Assembly: GCF_006438725.1 (NCBI RefSeq)
Contig: NZ_RCZD01000001.1
Span: 62,001 to 126,000, forward strand
Source: Ewingella americana
Lineage (GTDB): Bacteria; Pseudomonadota; Gammaproteobacteria; Enterobacterales; Enterobacteriaceae
Reading direction: 5' to 3'
DNA length: 64,000 nt
A model generated the notes under the pieces. That model saw only the letters and a program-made list of their open reading frames with translations. It was not told the origin of the DNA and did no database searches. Position numbers and translations under genes: made by a program. This document shows, piece by piece, positions 36,696 through 45,028 of this stretch (positions are counted from its first letter, which is position 1; each line of letters begins with the position of its first letter).

Positions 36696-37544
36696 TCATT
36701 GACCACGATATGCACGTTGTATCTCTTTCACTCTCTGTTTTTCCGCCCGCGCCATAAACCACCAGGCAATCATGCCAATAATTCCCACCACCAGCAGAAT
36801 CAGCGTTGCCAGTGCGTTGATCTCCGGGTTCACGCCCATGCGCACGCTGGCAAATACCAGCATTGGCAAGGTGGTTGACCCCGGCCCTGCGACGAAACTG
36901 GCGATCACTAAATCATCCAGCGACAGCGTAAAGGCCAGTAACCAGCCCGACACCAGCGCCGGGGCAATCATCGGCACGGTGATGATAAAAAACACTTTTA
37001 ATGGCGTCGCACCGAGATCCATGGCGGCCTCTTCTATCGAGCGGTCCAGTTCACGCAATCGCGCAGCCACCACCACCGAAACATAGGCGCTGCAAAACGT
37101 CACGTGCGCCAGCCAGATGGTGAACATGCCACGCTCGGCGGGCCAGCCAAAGGCGTGCCCCATCGCCACAAACAGCAGCAGCAGCGCAAGCCCGGTGATC
37201 ACATCCGGCATCACCAGCGGTGCCGTCAACATAAACGCAAACCCGGTAGAACCTTTAAAACGCCCAAAACGCACAATCACCACCGCCGCCAGCGTGCCGA
37301 CAATCACCGCCATGGTGGCCGCCGCCGTGGCGATACTCAGGCTCATACCGACCGCGTTGATCATCGCCGTGTCATGGAACAGCTGAGTATACCAGCGGGT
37401 AGACCACCCGGCCCAGACCGTTACCAGCTTGGAGCTGTTAAACGAATAAATAACCAGCATCAGCATCGGTGCATAGAGGAAGGTGAAGCCGAGCACCAGA
37501 ATAAGAATTCGCCACGGTGAGCGAACAACCGGCAAATTGTTCAT
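36696..37544 (-). CDS. potI: PotI, putrescine ABC transporter permease
   Basis: This 282-residue permease has six helices and the EAA loop EEAAMDLGATPLKVFFIITVPM. The start at 37544 (MNNLPVVRSPWR) matches E. coli; its ATGA overlaps the potH stop. With PotH it forms the channel for putrescine delivered by PotF. The 114-bp gap after it toward ybjO shows nothing notable. Confidence 0.96.
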   Translation of the reverse strand: MNNLPVVRSPWRILILVLGFTFLYAPMLMLVIYSFNSSKLVTVWAGWSTRWYTQLFHDTAMINAVGMSLSIATAAATMAVIVGTLAAVVIVRFGRFKGSTGFAFMLTAPLVMPDVITGLALLLLFVAMGHAFGWPAERGMFTIWLAHVTFCSAYVSVVVAARLRELDRSIEEAAMDLGATPLKVFFIITVPMIAPALVSGWLLAFTLSLDDLVIASFVAGPGSTTLPMLVFASVRMGVNPEINALATLILLVVGIIGMIAWWFMARAEKQRVKEIQRAYRGQ

Positions 37545-38506
37545 TCTTTGTCTCCCAGCTCTTTGCTTTGGTATTTGTGGAACCACAGAATGGGCATGAT
37601 CAGCAGCAGTAGCATGATCACTGCCACCGCCGAAGCCACTGGCCAGTCACGGTTATTGAAGAACTCCTCCCACAAAATTCGTCCGATCATGATGCTGTCA
37701 GGGCCGCCGAGCAGTGCCGGAATGACGTACTCCCCCACCGCCGGGATAAAGACCAGCATCGAACCGGCAATAATGCCGCCTTTGGTCAGCGGCACAATCA
37801 CGCGGAAGAAGGTTTTAAGCGGACGCGCACCTAAGTCCAGCGACGCTTCCACCAGCGAGTAGTCGAGACGGGTCAGCGCGGTGTAAATCGGCAACACCAT
37901 AAACGGCAGATAGGAGTAAACAATGCCAATATAGACCGCCAGATTGGTGTGCAAAATCACCAGCGGCTGGTCAATCACATGCAGCCAGATAAGGAAATTA
38001 TTCAGCACGCCGTTATCTTTCAGGATGCCCATCCAGGCATACACGCGGATCAGGAATGAAGTCCAGGACGGCAAAATCACCAGCAGCAGCAAAATATTGC
38101 GCGTCGATTTACGGCTATGCGCCACCGCCCACGCCAGTGGGTAGCCAATGGCCAGGCAGCACAGGGTGGAAATCGCCGCGACTTCCAGCGATTGCAGGTA
38201 GGCTTCAATGTAGAGCGGGTCGTCGGTGAGCGAGAGGTAATTGCCGAGATTCAGGGCGATATCCAGCATACCATCAGCAAAGGTGACCAGATCGGTATAC
38301 GGCGGAATGGCGCGGGCCATTTGGGCGAAACTGATTTTGAACACAATCAAAAACGGCAGCAGGAACAGCAGCAGGAACCACACCAGCGGCAACAGGATCA
38401 CCAGCTTACGGCCATGCTTTTGCTGCAACCGGCCAAAGAAGGCTTTCAGGCCACCCGGTGGTTTGGCCGGTTCGGCCTGGTCAGGTTGTGCAGAGATAAA
38501 GGACAT
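37541..38506 (-). CDS. potH: PotH, putrescine ABC transporter permease
   Basis: This 321-residue permease has a hydrophilic N-terminus (about 1-32), six helices and the EAA loop VEASLDLGARPLKTFFRVIVPL. FIPAVGEYVIPALLGGPDSIMIGRILWEEFF is characteristic. It is 13 bases after potG and overlaps potI by four bases. Confidence 0.96.
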   Translation of the reverse strand: MSFISAQPDQAEPAKPPGGLKAFFGRLQQKHGRKLVILLPLVWFLLLFLLPFLIVFKISFAQMARAIPPYTDLVTFADGMLDIALNLGNYLSLTDDPLYIEAYLQSLEVAAISTLCCLAIGYPLAWAVAHSRKSTRNILLLLVILPSWTSFLIRVYAWMGILKDNGVLNNFLIWLHVIDQPLVILHTNLAVYIGIVYSYLPFMVLPIYTALTRLDYSLVEASLDLGARPLKTFFRVIVPLTKGGIIAGSMLVFIPAVGEYVIPALLGGPDSIMIGRILWEEFFNNRDWPVASAVAVIMLLLLIMPILWFHKYQSKELGDKE

Positions 38507-38519
38507 GTTTCAACTCCCC

Positions 38520-39653
38520 TTAAACGGTCAGCACGACACAGCTGTCGGCTTCCCAGCACAGACGTACTTCGTCGTCCCAGGTAGGCATGCCTCTGCGGAA
38601 GCGGTGGCCGTTCTGTAACTGTGCGGTGATCATCTGTCCACTGTGCAGTTTGACGTGGTAAATCGACAGATCGCCAAGATAGGCAATATTTGCCACTTCG
38701 CCGACGGCAAAGTTGCAGCCATCTTCAGGCACCTCGTCGCACAGCATGATTTTTTCCGGTCGCAGCGCCACGAATACCGGCACACCGTCGATCACCGAGG
38801 CATCAGCATCAACTTTCAACGGATGCATCAGACCAGGGCTGCTGATGATCAGCGCGTCATCCTGACGTTCCTGCAACACGCCTTCGAAGATATTCACCGA
38901 ACCGATGAACTCAGCGCTGAAGCGGCTGGTCGGATGTTCGTAAATCTCTTCAGGTTCACCAATCTGCACAAATTTCCCACGGTTCATGATGGCGATGCGC
39001 CCCGCCATGGTCATGGCCTCTTCCTGATCGTGGGTGACCATCACGCAGGTCGCGCCAACGCGTTCGAGGATGTCCACCACTTCCAGTTGCATACGGTCAC
39101 GCAGCTTTTTGTCCAGTGCGCCCATCGGCTCGTCGAGCAATAACAACTTTGGCCGCTTAGCCAGACTGCGAGCCAGCGCCACGCGCTGACGCTGGCCACC
39201 GGAAAGCTGATGCGGTTTACGTTTGGCAAACTCCTGCATATGCACCAGCGTCAGCATTTCTGCTACCCGACTTTTGATTTCAGCGGACGGCAGTTTGTCC
39301 TGCTTCAGGCCAAAGGCGATGTTCTGCTCCACCGTCATATGGGGGAACAGCGCGTAGGACTGGAACATCATGTTGATCGGCCGCTGATAAGGCGGCACCT
39401 GCGACAGGTCAACGCCATCAAGCACAATCTGGCCCTGCGATGGTGTCTCGAAACCGGCCAACATACGCAGCAGCGTCGACTTACCGCAACCGGAAGCACC
39501 GAGCAGTGCGAAAATTTCGCCTTTGTAGATGGTCAGACTGACGTCATCTACAGCCGCCTGCCCATCAAAGGATTTGGTTAAATTGCGGATTTCCAGCAAA
39601 GGCGTGAAGCCTTTGTGCGTTTTAGGCTGAGGACGGGGGATAGCATCATTCAC
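38520..39653 (-). CDS. potG: PotG, putrescine ABC transporter ATPase
   Basis: This 377-residue ATPase has Walker A GASGCGKSTLL, signature LSGGQRQRVALARSL, Walker B LLLLDEPMGALD and switch His in VTHDQEEAM. It has the C-terminal TOBE regulatory domain seen in spermidine/putrescine ATPases (VFVALRPEKIMLC). It is separated from potF by a 176-bp gap containing a shortened ERIC-type repeat. Confidence 0.96.
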   Translation of the reverse strand: MNDAIPRPQPKTHKGFTPLLEIRNLTKSFDGQAAVDDVSLTIYKGEIFALLGASGCGKSTLLRMLAGFETPSQGQIVLDGVDLSQVPPYQRPINMMFQSYALFPHMTVEQNIAFGLKQDKLPSAEIKSRVAEMLTLVHMQEFAKRKPHQLSGGQRQRVALARSLAKRPKLLLLDEPMGALDKKLRDRMQLEVVDILERVGATCVMVTHDQEEAMTMAGRIAIMNRGKFVQIGEPEEIYEHPTSRFSAEFIGSVNIFEGVLQERQDDALIISSPGLMHPLKVDADASVIDGVPVFVALRPEKIMLCDEVPEDGCNFAVGEVANIAYLGDLSIYHVKLHSGQMITAQLQNGHRFRRGMPTWDDEVRLCWEADSCVVLTV

Positions 39654-39752
39654 TCAGGGACATCTCCGGCAGAGGCGGCGGCAAACCGCGCAAATTGAGG
39701 AACCGCAACAAAGTTAACGGCCCCGCCAGAAAGCTGCGGAGCCGCCAGTACA

Positions 39753-39830
39753 AATACTCAAAATCATTCGAGTCGCCTAGGGGCGCGTTCACGCAACCAA
39801 CGCAGAGGCAGCTTGAAGGATGAAGAGTAT
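39753..39830. repeat. Shortened ERIC-type repeat between potF and potG
   Basis: Both ERIC ends are present (ATACTCAAAATCATTCGAG at the left; GCAGCTTGAAGGATGAAGAGTAT at the right), but the central palindrome has been lost, leaving 78 bp. The right end reaches the last base of the potF stop codon. Confidence 0.75.
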
Positions 39831-40939
39831 CACTTTCCCGTTTTTACCTTAGTCCACGAACGGGTGATCACACGGTCAATCTTCGGATCCTGCACTTTCA
39901 GGGTGAAGAGTTTGGCACGGACATCGGCCGACGGGTAAATGCCCGGATTGTTACGCACGTCGGCATTGACCAGTGGCGTTGCGGCCAGGTTGCCGCTGGC
40001 GTAATAGACCGTGTTGCTGACCTGAGCGATGACTTTCGGCTCCATCAGATAGTTGAGGAACTGATAGGCCTCATCGAGGTTTTTGGCGTCAGCTGGGATA
40101 GCGAAGACGTCAAAGAAGGCCAGCGCCCCCTCTTTCGGAATACTGTAGGCCACGTTCACGCCGTTTTTGGCTTCTTTCGCGCGGTTAGAGGCCTGCATCA
40201 CATCGCCCGCCCAGCCAATCGCCACGCAGATATCACCATTTGCCAGATCGTTAATGTACTGAGAAGAGTGGAAATAACGGATGTTAGGACGCAGTTTCAG
40301 CAGTAAGTCATTCGCCGGCCCCGTGTAATCACTGGCTTTGGTGCTGTTCGGGTCGAGATGCAGATAGTTAAGCACGGTGGCGTAAATCTCGGCCGGGGCA
40401 TCAAGGAAGGAAACCCCGCAACTTTTCAGTTTCTCGAGGTTTTCCGGCTTGAGCACTAAGTCCCAGCTGTCCACCGGCGCATCTTTGCCGAGCACCGCTT
40501 TGACCTTATCGACATTATAACCAATGCCGGTGGTAGCCCACAGGTAAGGAATAGCGTATTTGTTACCCGGATCGTGCTGGGCCACCATCTTCAATAAATC
40601 AGGATCGAGGTTTTTATAGTTAGGCAGTTTGCTCTTGTCGAGCGGCTGGAAGACACCGGCCGCTAGCTGGCGCTCAAGGAAACTGGCCGAAGGCACCACC
40701 AGGTCAAAACCGGTACTGCCTGCCATTAATTTACCTTCCAACACTTCGTTGGAGTCGAATACGTCGTACACCACTTTGATACCGGTTTCCTTCTGGAAGT
40801 CCGGTACGGTATTTGGCGCAATATAGTCAGACCAGTTGTAGACGTGCAGCGTTTTTTCTTCCGCAGACGCTGTGACGGACGCGGCCATAACCAGACCGGC
40901 GACAACACCCGATAACCACTTTTTACGCAGGGTGAACAT
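39830..40939 (-). CDS. potF: PotF, periplasmic putrescine-binding protein
   Basis: This 369-residue family 1 solute-binding protein has a signal peptide (MFTLRKKWLSGVVAGLVMAA, cleavage near ASAEE). Binding-pocket stretches LHVYNWSDYIAPNTVPDFQKETGI and SAEIYATVL/GWAGDVMQASNRAKEA resemble E. coli PotF. It heads the potFGHI operon. In its upstream region a TTGTATC-TCAAAAG-GATACAA inverted repeat (40982-41002) lies in the leader. Confidence 0.96.
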   Translation of the reverse strand: MFTLRKKWLSGVVAGLVMAASVTASAEEKTLHVYNWSDYIAPNTVPDFQKETGIKVVYDVFDSNEVLEGKLMAGSTGFDLVVPSASFLERQLAAGVFQPLDKSKLPNYKNLDPDLLKMVAQHDPGNKYAIPYLWATTGIGYNVDKVKAVLGKDAPVDSWDLVLKPENLEKLKSCGVSFLDAPAEIYATVLNYLHLDPNSTKASDYTGPANDLLLKLRPNIRYFHSSQYINDLANGDICVAIGWAGDVMQASNRAKEAKNGVNVAYSIPKEGALAFFDVFAIPADAKNLDEAYQFLNYLMEPKVIAQVSNTVYYASGNLAATPLVNADVRNNPGIYPSADVRAKLFTLKVQDPKIDRVITRSWTKVKTGK

Positions 40940-41371
40940 CCGTTACTACCTCCAAGATCAGGGGGAAAAGAAAAATTGAACTTGTATCTCAAAAGGATAC
41001 AAAACCTTTCATAAACAGGCCAACTGCCGCGGCAAGTATTTGCATAGGCATTCAGTGTTGACGAGGTCGCTGCTCGCGAATTAACCGTTTGGTTTTACGG
41101 TGTTATCGACGCATTACGCAGATCAGCAGCATAGCGCCTGCCTACCCACCACGCCAGCCTGACGGGGAAAAAATGCGGTTTATCGATTATTTATGCACTT
41201 TTGCTTTATGCCCTGCGGCAATTTTGGCTTTAACAAAGTTAAATATCTGGCAACAATAGCCAAACAGCAGCATAACTGATGCGTAAGCAGAGAGGGAAAA
41301 GCGCAAAAAGCAGCGGAGCCACTGGTGATAGCAGCTCACAGAGGATATTGGTGCGGAATTTGGGGTAACGG
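40940..41371. promoter_or_regulatory. Gene-free potF upstream region
   Basis: This 432-bp stretch between ybjN and potF has no convincing gene. It contains the perfect 7-bp inverted repeat TTGTATC/GATACAA at 40982-41002, about 40 bases before the potF start, which could be an operator or an RNA hairpin. AT-rich sequence around 41165-41260 is a likely promoter zone. Confidence 0.4.
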
Positions 41372-41857
41372 TCAGTGCAGAAGCGGAGCGTTCGAGCCGA
41401 CGACCGACTCACTTTCTTCTTCTTCATCACCCAGGAACAGCATCTCGTTGGCATGCGCTTCAAGGATGATCATCGACATCTGCTCTTCTGCCTGTTGCAG
41501 GAAGTGAGCAAACTGTGACTGGGTCACGCCGACGGCAATCGACAAGGCCTGACAGACGATCAATTTTGGTAAGTTATCGTCCTGAATATCAACGAAAGCT
41601 TTTACGGTCAGCGAACTGGCATTGATTTGGCTAAGGTCAGCCACGATCGGGATAAGCGCCGTAGGCTTCACTTCCGCCAGGGACGAGAACAAAATCACGT
41701 TGTCGACAATGTCCAGCTTGGCATCAAATACACCATCAAAATTCTGCATATGCGGCAAGTGAAGAGCCTGACAGGAATCACACTCGAAAAATGAGATGCC
41801 CAACTGATCCAGCCAGCGCCGAAGCAACGCTAAATCAGGGACGATGAGTGAATCCAT
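41372..41857 (-). CDS. ybjN: YbjN, YbjN/type III secretion chaperone-like regulator
   Basis: This 161-residue protein is close to E. coli YbjN: FFECDSCQALHLPHMQNFDGVFDAKLD and INASSLTVKAFVDIQDDNLPKLIVCQ. YbjN affects motility, biofilm and stress responses when overproduced; the mechanism is not settled, and the fold is like type III secretion chaperones. The start at 41857 (MDSLIVPD) follows GAGGC; the longer frame adds four residues. Confidence 0.92.
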   Translation of the reverse strand: MDSLIVPDLALLRRWLDQLGISFFECDSCQALHLPHMQNFDGVFDAKLDIVDNVILFSSLAEVKPTALIPIVADLSQINASSLTVKAFVDIQDDNLPKLIVCQALSIAVGVTQSQFAHFLQQAEEQMSMIILEAHANEMLFLGDEEEESESVVGSNAPLLH

Positions 41858-41935
41858 AAAATGCCTCATAAGTTCAAAACAACGAAGTCAAATAGCCGAA
41901 AAGCGCGCCGACGCGCGGCGCGAAGGGGTCATAGC

Positions 41936-42028
41936 TTACGGAATATTCTCAGCCAGCGCCATGATCAATACGCGCTTGATGAACATTTTGCTTCGCCGAA
42001 TCAATAATGCAGTGATGTTATCGAACAT
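41936..42028 (-). CDS. Candidate 30-residue small protein coupled to rimK
   Basis: An ATG (42026-42028, minus) shares one base with the rimK stop codon (TGATG) and opens 30 codons beginning [20 protein letters not shown], with a basic amphipathic character. The overlap is typical of translational coupling. The start region also forms the hairpin GTGATGTT-ATCG-AACATCAC (42012-42031). I know no relative. It is a candidate only. Confidence 0.3.
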   Translation of the reverse strand: MFDNITALLIRRSKMFIKRVLIMALAENIP

Positions 42029-42930
42029 CACCCTCCCGATTTAAGCCTGAAGCCCGGTTTGGCGCGATGTTCAATGTAGTCGAGCATCATACCGGCAATA
42101 TCCAGACCGGTGGTGCTTTCGATGCCTTCCAGCCCCGGTGAGGCGTTGACTTCCATCACCAGCGGACCCCGGTTGGAGCGCAAAATATCGACACCCGCGA
42201 CGTCCAGCCCCAGAGTACAGGCGGCCTTGATGGCAATCGCCTTTTCCTCGGCGGTGATCTGCACTTTATTGGCCGTGCCGCCGCGATGCAGGTTGGAACG
42301 AAAATCCCCCGGTTTGGCCTGACGTTCAATGGCCCCGACTACCCGCTTGCCCACCACCAGACAACGAATGTCGCGCCCTTCGGCCTCACGGATATACTCC
42401 TGCACCAGAATATGCGCATTCAGCCCGCGAAAAGCGTCGATCACACTTTCCGCCGCCTGACGGGTTTCTGCCAGCACCACGCCGATGCCCTGCGTCCCTT
42501 CCACCAGTTTCACCACCAGCGGCGCGCCGCCCACCAACGCAATCAAATCTGACGTATCGTCAGGCGCGTTGGCAAAACCGGTGGTCGGCAGGCCAATACC
42601 CTCCCGCGCCAGGATCTGCATCGAACGCAGTTTGTCACGTGCGCGGGTGATCGCGACGGATTCGTTAAGCGGAAAACTGCCGAGCATTTCAAACTGGCGT
42701 AACACCGCCGTGCCATAAAAGGTAATGGCGGAGCCAATACGTGGGATCACCGCATGGTATTTATCCAATTGACGGCCCTGATAATGCACGCTGGGCGCGG
42801 CCGGATTGATATTCATATAGCAAGACAACGGATCGATAATATCGATTTCATGACCACGGCTTTGCGCCGCCTCCCGCAGGCGTTTGCACGAATACAAACT
42901 GCCATCACGGGAAAGAATAGCTATTTTCAT
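42028..42930 (-). CDS. rimK: RimK, ribosomal protein S6--L-glutamate ligase
   Basis: This 300-residue ATP-grasp enzyme adds glutamate residues to the C-terminus of S6 and can make poly-alpha-glutamate. [22 protein letters not shown], the ATP-binding [40 protein letters not shown] and the metal-binding [14 protein letters not shown] are all present. It follows nfsA after 18 bases, as in E. coli. Confidence 0.95.
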   Translation of the reverse strand: MKIAILSRDGSLYSCKRLREAAQSRGHEIDIIDPLSCYMNINPAAPSVHYQGRQLDKYHAVIPRIGSAITFYGTAVLRQFEMLGSFPLNESVAITRARDKLRSMQILAREGIGLPTTGFANAPDDTSDLIALVGGAPLVVKLVEGTQGIGVVLAETRQAAESVIDAFRGLNAHILVQEYIREAEGRDIRCLVVGKRVVGAIERQAKPGDFRSNLHRGGTANKVQITAEEKAIAIKAACTLGLDVAGVDILRSNRGPLVMEVNASPGLEGIESTTGLDIAGMMLDYIEHRAKPGFRLKSGG

Positions 42931-42948
42931 CCGACAACTCCGTCGCCG

Positions 42949-43671
42949 TTAACGTGTGATCCAGCCTTGTTGGTGCAGAGCATCCAGCATATGCGGGCGC
43001 TGTTCCTTTTTCAGCGTGCGGACAATCAGGTCACTCCAGGTGTCGCGGCGCGCATTGCTGTCGCGCTGCTGATAATAGGTGTTCAGTTGGTCATCATATT
43101 CCGCCAGCACTGCCCGGTCGATGGGCTGATAGCTGTTCTCATGCACCAGCAGCGATTGCGGCATACGCGGCTTGACCTGATGATCCTGCGCCGGGTGGCC
43201 GATGCAAAAACCAAACAGTGGCATCACGAATTTTGGCAGTTTGAGCAGGGTCACGACGTCATTAACCTGATTACGAATCCCACCGATGAACACCCCACCC
43301 AGGCCAAGAGATTCGGCTGCCGTCATGGCATTTTGCGCCATCAGTGCGGTATCGACACAGCCGAGCAGTAACTGTTCGGCCAGACCGAGTTCGGCGTCCG
43401 GGTTAATTTGCTGGTTGCGGTTGAAATCAGCACAAAACACCCAAAATTCTGCGGCGCTGGCAACATATTGCTGCCCCCCCGTGTACTCAACCAGCTTTGC
43501 GCGCAGCGCAGGGTCGGTCACCCGAATGATGGACGAGCATTGTAAAAAACTGGACGTGGATGCACCTTGTGCTGCACCAATAATGGCTTCACGTTGTTCA
43601 TCCGACAGAGGCTGATCGGTGAATGAACGGATTGAGCGATGGGCGCGCAGGAGGTCGATAGTCGGCGTCAT
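42949..43671 (-). CDS. nfsA: NfsA, oxygen-insensitive NADPH nitroreductase
   Basis: This 240-residue FMN-binding flavoprotein reduces nitro compounds and quinones by two electrons. HRSIRSFTDQPLSDEQREAI, the FMN-binding AAQGASTSSFLQCSSIIRV and GLGGVFIGGIRN match the family. The start at 43671 (MTPTIDLLRAHRS) follows AAGGA; the longer frame to 43752 lacks support. In E. coli the gene belongs to the SoxRS/MarA regulon. It diverges from grxA; the small ybjC of E. coli is missing here. Confidence 0.94.
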   Translation of the reverse strand: MTPTIDLLRAHRSIRSFTDQPLSDEQREAIIGAAQGASTSSFLQCSSIIRVTDPALRAKLVEYTGGQQYVASAAEFWVFCADFNRNQQINPDAELGLAEQLLLGCVDTALMAQNAMTAAESLGLGGVFIGGIRNQVNDVVTLLKLPKFVMPLFGFCIGHPAQDHQVKPRMPQSLLVHENSYQPIDRAVLAEYDDQLNTYYQQRDSNARRDTWSDLIVRTLKKEQRPHMLDALHQQGWITR

Positions 43672-43825
43672 TAGGGATCCTTGGACGGGAAAAGTTAAAA
43701 CATACTGGCAATTATCATTGATGCTCCGTCTGCGCTTTGCAATAGTCCACATGCCGAATGCTGTAACAAAACGCGCACTTCACGGCAAACAGTGCCTGGG
43801 GGGAAAAGCCTTTGTCAGCATAACG

Positions 43826-43862
43826 ATAGGTAACACACATCAAACTGACAGGTAATTCCTAC
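43826..43862 (+). promoter_or_regulatory. Candidate OxyR site upstream of grxA
   Basis: The pattern ATAG-N7-ACAT-N7-ACAG-N7-CTAC keeps the four-part spacing of the OxyR motif (ATAG-N7-CTAT repeated) with 12 of 16 defined bases. grxA is an OxyR target in E. coli. The site is 125 bases before the start codon. Confidence 0.5.
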
Positions 43863-43986
43863 TTTTTTTTAGCGCGTGTAACAGGCATAGTAAGTGCTAC
43901 AAAAACCGTGACGCACTTAACAGTTTTGACGCGGACCACGGCTTAATTCATTCATTTTACTGGCATTGAAAAATCAAGGAGTCTCC

Positions 43987-44253
43987 ATGTTTGCAGTGAT
44001 TTTCGGGCGTCCTGGCTGTCCTTATTGTGTACGTGCAAAAGAGTTGGCGGAAAAACTGACTGAAGAGCGTGATGATTTCAATTTCCGTTACGTTGATATC
44101 CACGCTGAAGGTATTTCTAAAGCTGATCTGGAAAAAACGGTCGGTAAGCCGGTAGAAACCGTACCGCAGATCTTCATCGATTCCACCCACATCGGTGGTT
44201 GCACAGATTTCGAAGCGTATGCAAAAGAAAATCTGGCGCTGTTCCAATCTTAA
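43987..44253 (+). CDS. grxA: GrxA, glutaredoxin 1
   Basis: This 88-residue thioredoxin-fold protein has the active-site CPYC at residues 11-14, the cis-Pro segment ETVPQIFID and the glutathione-binding GGCTDFEAY. It reduces ribonucleotide reductase and OxyR using glutathione. AGGAG precedes the ATG. It has an additional cysteine in the GGCTDF segment (Tyr in E. coli). A terminator follows. Confidence 0.96.
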   Translation: MFAVIFGRPGCPYCVRAKELAEKLTEERDDFNFRYVDIHAEGISKADLEKTVGKPVETVPQIFIDSTHIGGCTDFEAYAKENLALFQS

Positions 44254-44279
44254 GTCAGACAAAGACCACACAGCATAAA

Positions 44280-44302
44280 GGCGCTCATTGAGCGCCTTTT
44301 TT
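44280..44302 (+). terminator. grxA terminator
   Basis: GGCGCTC (44280-44286) pairs with GAGCGCC (44290-44296) and is followed by six T, 27 bases after the grxA stop. Confidence 0.93.
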
Positions 44303-44342
44303 GGGTCTGCATGCGGGGTTACCCACCGGCACTGCGCTTCAC

Positions 44343-44711
44343 CTATCGCCGACTCATTTGCTGCACCAGCGTGCGGATCAACAAATAGAGCAGTGCCCCC
44401 ATCACGCACCAGAACACCGCACTGCCTACATAGGCCATCTCTTGCACCAGCGAACGTACCCGCACGAAATACAGCATGCAAATCATATAACAGACGGGGA
44501 TGCCCAGGATGGCCCCGAGAAAGGCATAAAAAACTGGGGAGTGACGGATGAGGTGCGCGGTAATAATACCGGGGAAAATAAACAGCAAGAGGCCGTACTC
44601 TGGCCCGTAGGGAAGTGTCCTAACCACAACAAGCTCTGTTTTCAGTAAAACAAAAACCACCACAAACAGTACGCAGCAAATCACTGGACCAAAACGATCG
44701 CGAAAGTGCAT
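44343..44711 (-). CDS. ybjM: YbjM, inner-membrane protein
   Basis: This 122-residue protein has four predicted helices. ICCVLFVVVFVLL, GLLLFIFPGIITA and SAVFWCVMGALLYLLI correspond to E. coli YbjM. The function is unknown. The start at 44711 (MHFRDRFGPV) follows AGGAGG. Its location between grxA and ybjL is the conserved one; it diverges from ybjL across a 317-bp gap that holds promoters but no gene. Confidence 0.85.
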   Translation of the reverse strand: MHFRDRFGPVICCVLFVVVFVLLKTELVVVRTLPYGPEYGLLLFIFPGIITAHLIRHSPVFYAFLGAILGIPVCYMICMLYFVRVRSLVQEMAYVGSAVFWCVMGALLYLLIRTLVQQMSRR

Positions 44712-45028
44712 GAAGCCTTCCTCCTTAAAGTGTTCGTTCATTCATTACCTGCGCTTAAACACATCCTGCGCTGGCAATCATTGCCCTGCTCTTTCCCTGG
44801 TGCATTGCACTATCCTGTGCAACACAAAACATGCTGTTAAGAAGTTTCTACCGGCTTTTCTCTGGCTGAATGGTCAATCAACGACTAAAATAACGCGCAA
44901 AATTGCGTTACTATGGCCACCGACTATTTCATTAGCCTTTGTGTTAGCGGTTAAAATATAATGCAGTCGAATCTATCCCTTACACCCCCTCATATCAAGA
45001 ATTTGTTGGTAAACAATAAGTTATCTTA

